64,000 nucleotides of DNA from Aureibacter tunicatorum (GCF_036492635.1 NZ_AP025305.1:1054001-1118000), one strand, 5' to 3'; shown: positions 9,206-17,772, numbered from the stretch's first letter. The notes: generated by a model not told the origin, from the sequence alone. A program made the numbers and translations.

Positions 9206-10511
9206 AACAATATTTTTTATACTCGTTTATATCAATTTTTGATTTTAAATCATGAAGTAAATTGAATAGCCCGAAAAAGGTGCGATTCATATAGATAAAG
9301 TGCTTTGAACCCCGATTTCCATTCATTTTTCTCAACTGTGAATCTTTCGCGTACTTTTCTCCAAGCGAAGCGATTTTTCCAAAGAATACTTCGTTAGCAA
9401 AATCGAAAGTTTCGCTTTGCAAAGGCTGTGTGAATAAAGAAAGCATGTCATAGAACATCTCCGAAAAGTATTTGATTTCTACTTCGGAATCTTCTTTGCG
9501 CAAAATTTCCAATTCAAATAGTTTGGACATGAATATCTCTGGATCGTTAATGTTTTCATACCTTGCCAATTCGAAATATGGCGTATAGAATTCTTCGGGT
9601 ATGAATTTCATGCAACCAAAATCCAAAGCAACTAAGTTGCCTTCAGCATTTGCTAGGAAATTGCCTGGGTGAGGATCAGCATGTACTTTTCGTAACTTAT
9701 GGATTTGAAACATGTAAAAATTCCATAAGGCTTGCCCAAGTTGATTATTAAGGCTTTGATCGTTGTTTGTTTTGGTGAATTCGGATAAATGAAGCCCTTT
9801 CATCCAGTCCATGGTGATAATTTTCTCACAGGATAGCTCTGGATAATAGTTAGGGAACTCCAGATGAGGAATGTGTTGGCAAGCATTGGTAATCTCTTGG
9901 CTTTGCTTTAACTCGAGAAGGTAGTTTGTCTCTTCGATAAGCTTCTGCTCGACTTCCTTGAAGTACTCCTCAGATCCTTTGCTTGGCAAATTAAACATCT
10001 TTAAGGCGATGGGCTTTACCAATGCGAGGTCGGAGGATATGCTGTCTGCTACTCCCGGATACTGTATCTTAACAGCGAGCTCTTTGCCGTCTTTTTGGGC
10101 TTTATGCACTTGGCCGATACTCGCCGCATTGATCGCTTCGTTGTCGAACTTTTCAAAAAGCTCGTCTGGTCTTTGATTAAAGTATTTTTTGAATGTTTTG
10201 TTAACTAGCGGCCCTGATAGAGGAGGCACGGAAAATTGCGACAGCGAGAACTTTTCAACATATGCTTGAGGCAAGAGGTTTTTTTCCATGCTAAGCATTT
10301 GAGCGACCTTGAGAGCGCTTCCTTTTAGCTCTTTTAATCCGTCGTATATATCGGCAGCATTTGATTGATTAAGCTTGGATGTGTCCAAGGATGGGTTCAC
10401 AAGCTTTTCTCCATAATATTTGATGTAGTTTCCTCCAACCTTGATGCCTGTTTCCATGATTTTGGTAGCGCGCTGTATTTTTCCAGTTGGGATGTTAGTG
10501 ATTTTTTTCAT
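9204..10511 (-). CDS. ABC1/UbiB (AarF) family atypical kinase
   Basis: A 435-residue protein of the ABC1/UbiB protein-kinase-like family. Visible elements are an N-terminal KGSALKVAQML segment (the KxGQ-type motif, here with A in place of G), the lysine strand LAVKIQYPGV, catalytic-loop-like HADPHPGNFL and the metal-binding VALDFGC. The family acts on or regulates isoprenoid and quinone lipids in several organisms, and the kinase-like fold binds nucleotide. There is no C-terminal membrane anchor. It lies 49 bases downstream of a TetR gene on the same strand and is probably co-transcribed with and controlled by it. Confidence 0.82.
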   Translation of the reverse strand: MKKITNIPTGKIQRATKIMETGIKVGGNYIKYYGEKLVNPSLDTSKLNQSNAADIYDGLKELKGSALKVAQMLSMEKNLLPQAYVEKFSLSQFSVPPLSGPLVNKTFKKYFNQRPDELFEKFDNEAINAASIGQVHKAQKDGKELAVKIQYPGVADSISSDLALVKPIALKMFNLPSKGSEEYFKEVEQKLIEETNYLLELKQSQEITNACQHIPHLEFPNYYPELSCEKIITMDWMKGLHLSEFTKTNNDQSLNNQLGQALWNFYMFQIHKLRKVHADPHPGNFLANAEGNLVALDFGCMKFIPEEFYTPYFELARYENINDPEIFMSKLFELEILRKEDSEVEIKYFSEMFYDMLSLFTQPLQSETFDFANEVFFGKIASLGEKYAKDSQLRKMNGNRGSKHFIYMNRTFFGLFNLLHDLKSKIDINEYKKYC

Positions 10512-10560
10512 AATCGGTCAATGTTTGCAATAGGCTTGACATAGCGTCCAGCACTGAACT

Positions 10561-11196
10561 TCAATCGTTGAAACGTTCTTTGAAAAGAAATTTCCCAAAG
10601 TCTATAGTGTTTTCGAGAGGGTTGGTATTCAGTAACTCGAATCCGGCATTTACTGATTTTTCGATGAAAATATCTGTTTTTTCGAAACCAGCTGAATCAT
10701 CGTCCAACCAAAATTTCAAAGTTATCAACAGCTGAATCCAGAAGCTTTCTTCAATATTTTTTTCTTGGGCCTTCTTAAGTTTCTCAGGAGTTTTCTCAGT
10801 GATTTCATGATCGATTGAACTGATGTATTTTTTGAAGTTCTCTCTGAGCAATCCTAGTTTGGTTAGGTTTTTCAGTGAAGGCTTGTCGCTGTTGATGCTT
10901 AACATTACAAAACTTCTATTGGCTTTTAGAACCTCAAAGAAGGTAAAGTAGAAGGCCAAAAGCTTTGATTTGAAATCATATGTTACATAGTTTGGGTCTT
11001 CAGAAAGCACCTCAAGTGTATGGTCGAACATGTTTGCAAAGATATGTTTTTCGATATTGTCGAGACTGCCGAAGAATTTGTAAAATTCGGTTTCCTCAAT
11101 TTCATGATTTTTGCAGAACAAATAAACTGAGCTTGGAGTTTGGTTGTTTTCGAGTGAGTCATTCATGTACCATTCGAAAATTTTCTCTTTAGTCAT
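10561..11196 (-). CDS. TetR family transcriptional regulator
   Basis: A 211-residue protein whose first 60 residues form a TetR-type helix-turn-helix: TPSSVYLFCKNHEIEETEFY followed by KFFGSLDNIEKHIFANM. The remaining helical part is the ligand-binding/dimerisation domain with no recognisable ligand signature. It is upstream of the ABC1 kinase gene on the same strand. An inverted repeat just upstream of its start (11212-11245) could be its own operator. Pairing of this regulator type with an ABC1 kinase suggests control of a lipid- or quinone-related step, which is inference. Confidence 0.75.
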   Translation of the reverse strand: MTKEKIFEWYMNDSLENNQTPSSVYLFCKNHEIEETEFYKFFGSLDNIEKHIFANMFDHTLEVLSEDPNYVTYDFKSKLLAFYFTFFEVLKANRSFVMLSINSDKPSLKNLTKLGLLRENFKKYISSIDHEITEKTPEKLKKAQEKNIEESFWIQLLITLKFWLDDDSAGFEKTDIFIEKSVNAGFELLNTNPLENTIDFGKFLFKERFND

Positions 11197-11211
11197 TGCG
11201 TTATATTTAAG

Positions 11212-11245
11212 TTTGTTTATGAATCATTACGTATAGATAAACAAA
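11212..11245. promoter_or_regulatory. Inverted repeat, candidate TetR operator
   Basis: TTTGTTTAT and ATAAACAAA form perfect 9-bp arms separated by 16 bases, 16 bases upstream of the tetR-type gene start and in the divergent region shared with the chalcone-isomerase-like gene. The placement fits autoregulation. Confidence 0.35.
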
Positions 11246-11392
11246 ATGTGCCGTTTTTGGCTGTTTTTATTGAATAAACATTTTAGACTTGGATATGTGA
11301 GAGGCTTTTTAAAGTAATTGTAAAATGGATTAAATTTGTTGTTTTAGCAGTTAAATAGATTCATTTGAAAAATTAATTAGGTATTATTGAGC

Positions 11393-11983
11393 ATGAAAAA
11401 TATAAAAATGAAAAAGATCGTATTATTCTTCTTTTTGAGTGTAGTGACAGTAATGTCAGGATTTGCGCAAAGGACTGTTTCAGGTGTTGAACTTCCAGAA
11501 TCGATTGTTTCGATTAAGGGTAAAACTTTGCAACTAAATGGCGCTGGAGTCAGGGAAAAGTTTTGGATTAAATTATATGTTGGCTCATTATATACGCAGG
11601 TGGTTACTGATGAGCCGCATACGATAATAAATGAGGATGAGCCTATGTCTATCAGATTGAATATAATATCAAGCTTGATCACGGCGGATAAAATGATGAG
11701 TGCCATTAAGGATGGTTTTGAATTATCTGCTCCTAAGCCATCTACTGAGTTGAAAACTAAAATCACAGAATTTGAAAATTTATTCAAAACCATGAAAATT
11801 GAAGAAGGCGATGAAATTTCCTTTGAATATGTGCCTTATGAGGGAACCAAGGTTACTCGCAATGGTGAATTGGTAAAGACTATTGAGGGCTTGGATTTCA
11901 AAAAAGCTTTGTATGGCATATGGTTAGGAAAAAATCCAGCAGATAAAAAACTAAAAAATGCTATGCTTGGCAAGGCGAAGTAA
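11393..11983 (+). CDS. Chalcone isomerase-like periplasmic protein
   Basis: A 196-residue exported protein. After a signal peptide (MKNIKMKKIVLFFFLSVVTVMSGFAQ) comes the chalcone-isomerase-like fold signature: LQLNGAGVREKFWIKLYVGSLYT, a central region with ADKMMSAIKDGFE, and GLDFKKALYGIWLGKNPAD near the C-terminus. Bacterial members (Chalcone_3 type) are not flavonoid enzymes; a lipid-binding role is usually proposed. A TTG two codons earlier and an ATG at 11408 are alternative starts; I use the ATG at 11393. It is divergent from the TetR gene and ends before a hairpin. Confidence 0.8.
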   Translation: MKNIKMKKIVLFFFLSVVTVMSGFAQRTVSGVELPESIVSIKGKTLQLNGAGVREKFWIKLYVGSLYTQVVTDEPHTIINEDEPMSIRLNIISSLITADKMMSAIKDGFELSAPKPSTELKTKITEFENLFKTMKIEEGDEISFEYVPYEGTKVTRNGELVKTIEGLDFKKALYGIWLGKNPADKKLKNAMLGKAK

Positions 11984-12020
11984 GTATTGAAGTTGATTGA
12001 AAAATATGAATTATTATTAA

Positions 12021-12038
12021 AGGCTGCTTATGCAGTCT
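12021..12038 (+). terminator. Terminator hairpin after the chalcone-isomerase-like gene
   Basis: AGGCTGC and GCAGTCT (one G-T pair) around a TTAT loop, followed by TTTTGTTTTT. Confidence 0.65.
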
Positions 12039-12292
12039 TTTTGTTTTTAAGCAATTTGTTTGGCTCTTGAGCTTAGGACTGAATTATACCATTTTGATTA
12101 ATGGATTATTTTCAGTCTTTTTTTTTGACTCATATGAAATTAATCAGTTGGTTATATTTCTTTAAAATTTAAATAATTAAATTTAGAATAATAAAAATTA
12201 TAAAAAATACCATTTTTGAGATGTGCCTACAGATATTCGTTTCACGACAGCTTAAGCAAAGATACCCTGAATTTTTTGTTTGAAATATGAAG

Positions 12293-12325
12293 TTTGATGA
12301 ATAGGAAGGTGCTTGAATAAATTGT
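12293..12325 (+). promoter_or_regulatory. Candidate Bacteroidota-type promoter for the lipoprotein gene
   Basis: TTTG (12293-12296), a 21-base spacer, then TAAATTGT (12318-12325), an imperfect match to the -33 TTTG / -7 TAnnTTTG consensus, 30 bases before the ATG. Confidence 0.3.
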
Positions 12326-12355
12326 TAAAGTCCCTTTGGGAAAATTTCAAAGAAA

Positions 12356-13414
12356 ATGAAAAAGATTAACTTTTTACTTGTTGCCATCATGGCAATTTTC
12401 ATCTCCTCGTGTTCAAATGATGGTATTGAGGATAGCTTATCAACTAAGGATGCTGAAGCATCAAAATCTGGATTAGTTTCAGAAAAAGAGTACAATCTGG
12501 ATTTGCCAAAAATCGTGGATGATAGAATGTATTTCGAGAACTTCGATCACATGAATGAATTCATGAAGGTATATCAAGAGATCGAGCCGGATTATTTGGA
12601 TGAGAAAAGCAAAGAAGCTGATTTTATTTCTTGGAATGATGTTTTGAACGCTGAAGAAGGTCAAGAGATTCCAAGAAAATTGAACAACTTAGTGGATTCT
12701 GACCTTGAAGATCCTAGATTGGTTAGATTGTTAAATTACAACCAAGAGATTAGAGTAGGGGAATTGATATGCAGAATCGAAGACGAATATGTTTTCATGT
12801 ATGTTGATGGAAATTTTGATCAAGTTGAGGCATTTAAAGCTAAAGGTATCGGAGAGAAGCTTGAGTATGATGAGCCTGTATTGATAAATGAAAAACTGAT
12901 AGCGGCTAAGCCTCTTAAGGAGATTAAAGATGATGAGTCAAAAAGATCAATGATCTGGATTTTTGGATACGGATGGAGATGCAGCAACAATTACAACTCT
13001 TATAATTCTTCGACACGAATGAAAAGCACGCATTGGGCTACAAATGTATACTTCTACAAGTCCGCTGGTATGAAGACTAAAATGCAGAAGAAAAAAGGAT
13101 GGTGGATATTCAAATCATGGAAGTCTGAAAGAGCTAAGAAGATAAGCGTGCAAGGACAAGTGCATTTCTCTGTGTCGGGCGTACCTTTTACTCAAACTCA
13201 AAACTTCAATAAAATTAGATATAATTCAAGTTCAGCGACTCATACTATTTTCTGGGCAGTAGGTTTTGGCGTTAAGATCAAAGCTGGAAATATCACAGGT
13301 ATTTCAGGAGCTTCAGGAGCATCTGTTAAGATAAAGAACTCGAGTTATTCAAATCACTATACAGAATATGGTAGCTCAAGCAGAAGCAGAGGACCAAAAT
13401 TTTGGCCATGGTAG
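12356..13414 (+). CDS. Lipoprotein of unknown function
   Basis: A 352-residue predicted lipoprotein: signal peptide with lipobox ISSC (Cys19) followed by S-N-D. Residues 20-200 are acidic and helix-rich. From about residue 200 the character changes to aromatic, Asn/Ser-rich and basic, with WIFGYGWRCSNN, KKKGWWIFKSWK and a C-terminal GPKFWPW. The second half looks like a beta-rich domain, perhaps facing the outside. I recognise no family. The gene has its own terminator and is convergent with two tiny genes downstream, so any link to them is positional only. Confidence 0.7.
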   Translation: MKKINFLLVAIMAIFISSCSNDGIEDSLSTKDAEASKSGLVSEKEYNLDLPKIVDDRMYFENFDHMNEFMKVYQEIEPDYLDEKSKEADFISWNDVLNAEEGQEIPRKLNNLVDSDLEDPRLVRLLNYNQEIRVGELICRIEDEYVFMYVDGNFDQVEAFKAKGIGEKLEYDEPVLINEKLIAAKPLKEIKDDESKRSMIWIFGYGWRCSNNYNSYNSSTRMKSTHWATNVYFYKSAGMKTKMQKKKGWWIFKSWKSERAKKISVQGQVHFSVSGVPFTQTQNFNKIRYNSSSATHTIFWAVGFGVKIKAGNITGISGASGASVKIKNSSYSNHYTEYGSSSRSRGPKFWPW

Positions 13415-13434
13415 TATGCAAGTAGTGTAAATAC

Positions 13435-13471
13435 AAAAACTCCAGTCTAGTATTATTAGACTGGAGTTTTT
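13435..13471. terminator. Strong bidirectional terminator hairpin
   Basis: Perfect 15-bp arms beginning AAAAACTCCAGTCTA with a 7-base loop, placed between the lipoprotein gene (+) and the small DYDGDNFE gene (-), whose stop codon starts at 13479, six bases away. Confidence 0.88.
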
Positions 13472-13476
13472 ATGGT

Positions 13477-13635
13477 TTATTGATTCTTGTCTTTTCTTCG
13501 ACCTCTGTTAACCCATAAATTGTCTCCTTCGAAATTGTCGCCATCATAATCAAAATCAAAGTGTCTTTGTCTCATTTCCATTTCGGGCCTTGCTTCAAGT
13601 TCCAATTTGGAGTTTTTTTCTTTCCCTTCTTTCAT
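13477..13635 (-). CDS. Small DYDGDNFE-motif protein A (52 aa)
   Basis: A short frame read on the minus strand from the ATG at 13633-13635 to a TAA, 52 residues. The N-terminal 25 residues are charged (K, E, R) and the C-terminal half reads HFDFDYDGDNFEGDNLW then VNRGRRK. Residues 26-46 align without gaps, at the same residue numbers, with the neighbouring 50-residue protein B: FD-DYDGDNFE-D--W--RGR is shared. There is no signal peptide. The D-x-D-x-D-G spacing recalls a calcium loop, but no second helix is evident and I do not claim binding. Conservation of the peptide between two adjacent genes is the main evidence that it is coding. Confidence 0.65.
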   Translation of the reverse strand: MKEGKEKNSKLELEARPEMEMRQRHFDFDYDGDNFEGDNLWVNRGRRKDKNQ

Positions 13636-13690
13636 CACTTATCTTTTTGGTGGTTTTAATCAATGGTTTGAAAGCAGACAAGCATAAAAA

Positions 13691-13843
13691 TCAGCGTTGT
13701 ACTTTTCTGCCTCTGTCTATCCATTCTTCATCATTCTCGAAGTTGTCGCCATCATAATCTGTATCGAATCTTTCTTTTTTAGGATTCGCTTTTTCATCGT
13801 TGTATACAGCAAATGCTTCAAGAATTTTGGATTTGTAATTCAT
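13691..13843 (-). CDS. Small DYDGDNFE-motif protein B (50 aa)
   Basis: A short minus-strand frame from the ATG at 13841-13843 to a TGA, 50 residues: MNYKSKILEAFAVYNDEKAN, then a basic stretch, then ERFDTDYDGDNFENDEEW and IDRGRKVQR. It is a paralogue of protein A, which lies 55 bases downstream on the same strand. The two share the core at residues 26-46 but have unrelated N-terminal halves, a pattern like a leader plus conserved core or a small adaptor with one fixed binding face. No modification enzyme, transporter or immunity gene is adjacent. Function is unknown. Confidence 0.65.
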   Translation of the reverse strand: MNYKSKILEAFAVYNDEKANPKKERFDTDYDGDNFENDEEWIDRGRKVQR

Positions 13844-13892
13844 CGTATTTAGTATTTGTTTGTATGGATTAACAAACCTTAAATGAGAATGT

Positions 13893-14273
13893 TCATGCCT
13901 TCGCTTCTATGTTTTCCTTGAATTGGATACCACCAAAAAGGTATAGGAATAATACTCTGGAAATTCTAAACGAGAAAGGCAATAAGACTAAGCTTGCTCC
14001 AAGCACTGAGACAATATATACCCACATGGCAGGTTTTGCAAAAAGGTGAAGCATCAAGCCTGTGGCCACCATGATAGCAACATTGAATGCGTAAGAAATA
14101 TACATCGCTCCAATGAAGAAGCCGGGTTCTACCTCAAATCTTTGTTCGCAATGAGGGCATGTTTTATTCATTTTATTGAAATGAAGCAATTCATGCCATT
14201 TGTGTTTGTATATGTCTCCAGTATGGCATTTGGGGCATTTTCCATTCAGTAGAGCTTGGGTTCTATTTTTCAT
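13893..14273 (-). CDS. DUF983 family membrane protein
   Basis: A 126-residue protein with an N-terminal zinc-ribbon-like pair of motifs, CPKC (about 14-17) and CPHC (about 40-43), followed by two or three hydrophobic segments: GFFIGAMYISYAFNVAIMVA, VYIVSVLGASLVLLPF and VLFLYLF. This is the DUF983 layout; the family is membrane-bound, common in Bacteroidota and Alphaproteobacteria, and uncharacterised. It lies upstream of the two DYDGDNFE genes on the same strand, 49 bases from protein B, so read-through is possible. It is divergent from the AraC-type gene. Confidence 0.8.
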   Translation of the reverse strand: MKNRTQALLNGKCPKCHTGDIYKHKWHELLHFNKMNKTCPHCEQRFEVEPGFFIGAMYISYAFNVAIMVATGLMLHLFAKPAMWVYIVSVLGASLVLLPFSFRISRVLFLYLFGGIQFKENIEAKA

Positions 14274-14379
14274 GATTGGGTCCGTTGATTGATTGTCTTG
14301 TAAAATTAGTTTTTTAAAGTATTCAATGTTCTTATATTTGGGCTAAAAGTTTGTATAAATAGGCATAGTTATATTATAG

Positions 14380-15246
14380 GTGAAAAGTCTTCCTGTTTTT
14401 TCCATAAAGGATTTTGAAGAAAGAGCTGGAGAGCTCGTGTATGTCAGTGACTTGAAAGAGCATATTGGCAAATATGATTTTATAGGAAACCCTCATAAGC
14501 ACAACTTTCATTTATTGCTTTTAACGGAATCAGAAGGGAATCATTATGTGGATTTTGTTAATCATCATTTTTCAGGGTATACTTTGCATTATCTAGCTCC
14601 CGGAAGAGCGCATCGATGGATATTCAAATCAGAAAAACCGAAGGGGAGGGTGATTTTTTTCTATGAAGATTTATTTGGCTCTTGTGGCAACGTGCCTTCT
14701 GTGATTGAGAGACTTTCATTTTTGAATGTTCCATCGCCTTACCCTATTCATAATTTGACAGAAGAGGATTGGAATGATGCCCAATGGTGTGTCGGGAAAA
14801 TCGAAAGCCAAAATGGCTCAATGGAGTTCGGCGCTGATATTTTCGTCAAGAACACTATGGAAATGTTGTTGGTGATATTTGAGCGATTGTCACTTAAAAA
14901 AGGTGTCTCTAGTGTTGATCCGCGCTCAAGAAGCTGGAAAGAGCTAAGGCGGTTTCAATTGTTGCTTGAAAGAAATTTCGAGACAAGGCATCAAGTGAAT
15001 TGGTATGCTGATCAGATGAATGTGAGTACAAGTCGGTTGAAGCAATTATGCAAAGTTTGCATGAGTGATCCGCCTGGGCGAATGATTAAGCAGAGGAGGT
15101 TGTTGGAAGTGAAGAGATTGCTGAAGATGACTTCTATGAGTTTTAGTCAAATAGCGGCGGAATTGAATTTTACGGATTTGGCTCATTTAAGCCACTTTTT
15201 TTTAAAAAGTGAAGGTGTTACAATGAGAGAGTTTAGAGAAGCTTAG
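14380..15246 (+). CDS. AraC family transcriptional regulator
   Basis: A 288-residue regulator with an N-terminal cupin-like sensing domain (HKHNFHLLLLTESEGNHYVDF, about 38-58) and a C-terminal double helix-turn-helix: WYADQMNVSTSRLKQLCKV and FSQIAAELNFTDLAHLSHFF, the second ending in the AraC signature. The effector is unknown. The first in-frame start is a GTG at 14380. The cysteine-rich gene on the opposite strand ends four bases after its stop, with no obvious terminator. Confidence 0.85.
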   Translation: MKSLPVFSIKDFEERAGELVYVSDLKEHIGKYDFIGNPHKHNFHLLLLTESEGNHYVDFVNHHFSGYTLHYLAPGRAHRWIFKSEKPKGRVIFFYEDLFGSCGNVPSVIERLSFLNVPSPYPIHNLTEEDWNDAQWCVGKIESQNGSMEFGADIFVKNTMEMLLVIFERLSLKKGVSSVDPRSRSWKELRRFQLLLERNFETRHQVNWYADQMNVSTSRLKQLCKVCMSDPPGRMIKQRRLLEVKRLLKMTSMSFSQIAAELNFTDLAHLSHFFLKSEGVTMREFREA

Positions 15247-15250
15247 TTAA

Positions 15251-15436
15251 TTATTCATTTTCACAAATCGCTGAAAAATTAACGATTTCATTATTTTGAA
15301 CCTCAAAAGATATGAGTATGGGTTGGCAACAAACTTCGCAATCTTCCACGTATTCTTGTCGCATTACACTATAATCGATGAGCGTACTAATTGACGCCCA
15401 ACAGTATGGGCATTGGAAATTAAATTCTTCAAGCAT
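15251..15436 (-). CDS. CPXCG motif-containing cysteine-rich protein
   Basis: A 61-residue protein starting MLEEFNFQCPYC. It has two paired-cysteine motifs, CPYC and CEVCC, in the arrangement of the small CPXCG family (PF14255-like), here with CPYCW rather than CPYCG. The protein probably binds a zinc ion. The frame extends to a TTG at 15457, but the ATG at 15434-15436 gives the usual family start. It lies about 50 bases downstream of the CBS-domain gene on the same strand. Confidence 0.75.
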   Translation of the reverse strand: MLEEFNFQCPYCWASISTLIDYSVMRQEYVEDCEVCCQPILISFEVQNNEIVNFSAICENE

Positions 15437-15484
15437 TTTATGAAAGGATATTGACAATAAACTGATGTCAATACCCTTGCAAAA

Positions 15485-15904
15485 TTAATACAAATCAATA
15501 AGATACTTGATTAAATCCGTTGTGGTAACAATTCCCACAACTTTTTCACCATCCATTACCGGCAAAGCATGAAATTCGTGCGATGCTAGAATTTCAGCGG
15601 CTTCTTTGATCGTTTGATCTTGTTGTACTGTTACTGGCTTTTTGATCATGACTTGATCTAGTGTCAGTAGATTGTAAATAACAGTATCAACAGCTCCTTC
15701 ATCATCGCCAAAATTATTAACGAAGCTAATTCTTTGCAAATCAGTCAAACTAATGATTCCCACCAATTTGCCGTTTTCAACCACAGGCAAGTGTCTGATT
15801 TTGTTCTTTAAAAATGTAGCTTCTACCTCCTCCAAGCTCGATGAGGGAGAGATTGTTATCAGTGATGAGCTAACTATTTTTGATATTGGCTCTCTTTTTT
15901 TCAT
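15485..15904 (-). CDS. CBS-domain protein
   Basis: A 139-residue soluble protein made of two CBS motifs: residues about 8-65 (ISPSSSLEEVEATFLKNKIR, then HLPVVENGKLVGIISLTDL) and about 80-135 (VQQDQTIKEAAEILASHEFH, then ALPVMDGEKVVGIVTTTDL). A CBS pair forms one Bateman module that usually binds adenosine ligands. No attached enzyme or channel domain is present, so it would act as a stand-alone regulator. The start ATG is followed by MKKREPISKIV. Confidence 0.85.
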   Translation of the reverse strand: MKKREPISKIVSSSLITISPSSSLEEVEATFLKNKIRHLPVVENGKLVGIISLTDLQRISFVNNFGDDEGAVDTVIYNLLTLDQVMIKKPVTVQQDQTIKEAAEILASHEFHALPVMDGEKVVGIVTTTDLIKYLIDLY

Positions 15905-16090
15905 AATTTTTAGGGTTTTGAAATTAATTGTTTATGCAATTATGAAATTTTGATAAGCAAAGACGATGATAAAAGTAATAAGTCTATATGAATTTTATCA
16001 TGATTTTTTTGACTCGAAAATGAGTGTTAAGTAGTTTTAATATTTGAATTGTATTAATTGACAGGCTCGAAGCCTTAAATGCAAGATGAT

Positions 16091-17095
16091 TTATCCTAAA
16101 TGAATCAGAAAATCAAGGGTATCTATGCCATCGGCGTAGTCCCATAGTTCAGGCAATTGCGTGTTTCCAAACGGAATGAAGTTTTGACCTGCTATGCATT
16201 GAATTTTATCTTCATATTGATTGATTTTATCCTCTAAGTCGGATTTATTATCATAAGTGTCGTAGTATAATACTGATATTGGAGAAACCAATGACTCATT
16301 TTTAGTGACAATTAAGAATCCATTATCATAATGCTCGACTTTATTCACCAAGTATATAGATTTGTTGTAATCGTAATTGTTTGAGTATTTATGGTTGTTT
16401 GTGATCGAAGAGAATCCTTCGAACTGGTCCAATAATGTAGTGAAGTTGTAATCTGAAGGAACTAAAAGCTTGGAGACATTTCTACAGCCTAAACCAAAAT
16501 AAGTGAAAATGTCGTTCCCAAGCTCTTGCAATTCTTCTTTTGATTCTTCACCAGTCAATATAGCTAGCGAGGATTTGTTTGGCCTGATTATATGCGGTTT
16601 GTTTTTGAAATAATATTCAAAATATCTCGCAGAGTTATCGCTGCCAGTGGCAATGATGGCCTCTGCTTCATTTAGCCTTTCAACAAAGTTTATTTTTTCT
16701 TTGAATTCCGGAGCTATTTCGATGAGTATATCGGCGATTTTCTTTAGCAAAACCTCATCTTGACTGCTTAGCTTTGCCAGTAGCGTGTGGCCGCTAATTA
16801 GTATGCTTAAAAGGTCATGGAACCCTACTGCAGGGATGTTTCCAGCCATTACTACGCCTACTTTTATGCTTTTCTTTTCTTTTGAAAGCTCTGGGTACTT
16901 TTTAGTCCACTGTTCCAGTTTTTCTTTTTGGAGCATATGAATTATGCCGTCGATTGATTTTTTGACATTTTCAGGAGTAAACCAATTGTTTCTAGCGTAA
17001 GCTTGACTTTGCCATATTTCTAATTCCAAATCCGTTAGATTTTTTAGACAAGTGCCTAGCGCGGCAAAAGTTTCTATTTTTTTATCCAGAGTCAT
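16091..17095 (-). CDS. LuxC-like acyl-CoA reductase
   Basis: A 334-residue enzyme of the LuxC/acyl-CoA reductase family, which reduces acyl-CoA or acyl groups to aldehydes with NAD(P)H through a cysteine thioester. Seen are the nucleotide-binding region VGVVMAGNIPAVGFHDLL, RPNKSSLAILTGEE and the likely catalytic cysteine in FGLGCRNVSKLLVP. There are no lux partners, so it is not a luminescence gene. The gene is divergent from a ferredoxin gene 326 bases away; the pairing of these two families recurs in Bacteroidota as I recall. Confidence 0.8.
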   Translation of the reverse strand: MTLDKKIETFAALGTCLKNLTDLELEIWQSQAYARNNWFTPENVKKSIDGIIHMLQKEKLEQWTKKYPELSKEKKSIKVGVVMAGNIPAVGFHDLLSILISGHTLLAKLSSQDEVLLKKIADILIEIAPEFKEKINFVERLNEAEAIIATGSDNSARYFEYYFKNKPHIIRPNKSSLAILTGEESKEELQELGNDIFTYFGLGCRNVSKLLVPSDYNFTTLLDQFEGFSSITNNHKYSNNYDYNKSIYLVNKVEHYDNGFLIVTKNESLVSPISVLYYDTYDNKSDLEDKINQYEDKIQCIAGQNFIPFGNTQLPELWDYADGIDTLDFLIHLG

Positions 17096-17421
17096 TATCT
17101 TTAGTTTAATTTCAAGTATAAACTTGCCATGCTTAATATCGCACGAATGAGATGCAAATTTAAGCTATATTCCTGAAACTGCACAAAAGGAAAAAGACTT
17201 TACAAAAACTTAGCCAAATGCAGACAACAAATGCATGTTTGAATCGTAGCCGTTTATGTAAGAAAGCATTTTGACTATTCTAATTTACAAATATTGCAGT
17301 ATAGGGAGCTTACTGTCTTTATTTTGACTGCTTATAAATTATTCATAAGAATAAATAGAATGTTTTTTTTCAATATATTTGTTATCTAATTCTAATTTAC
17401 CACATATAAATTATTACCTAA
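17096..17421. other. Divergent promoter region, 326 bases
   Basis: Between the acyl-CoA reductase (-) and ferredoxin (+) genes. It holds a perfect -7 element (17374-17381) and a 12-base direct repeat ATTCTAATTTAC at 17277-17288 and 17389-17400. Nothing coding is seen. Confidence 0.5.
17374..17381 (+). promoter_or_regulatory. -7 promoter element for the ferredoxin gene
   Basis: TATATTTG matches the Bacteroidota TAnnTTTG consensus exactly, 40 bases before the ATG. No clear -33 TTTG lies at the expected distance. Confidence 0.4.

Positions 17422-17772
<351 letters not shown>

Larger units (their letters stand above)
11984..12355. other. Intergenic region, 372 bases
   Basis: Holds the terminator at 12021-12038, an AT-rich stretch, and a weak promoter candidate at 12293-12325 for the following lipoprotein gene. 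I see no coding frame, RNA gene or repeat in the rest. Confidence 0.5.

Noticed and set aside
13477-13843. DYDGDNFE peptides as graspetide or lanthipeptide precursors
   Set aside because: No ATP-grasp, LanB/LanM-type, radical SAM or peptide-export gene is near, and the core lacks the typical Thr/Ser/Cys content.
16091-17095. LuxC-like gene as part of a bioluminescence operon
   Set aside because: No luxA, luxB, luxD or luxE relatives are adjacent; this family occurs widely in non-luminous Bacteroidota.
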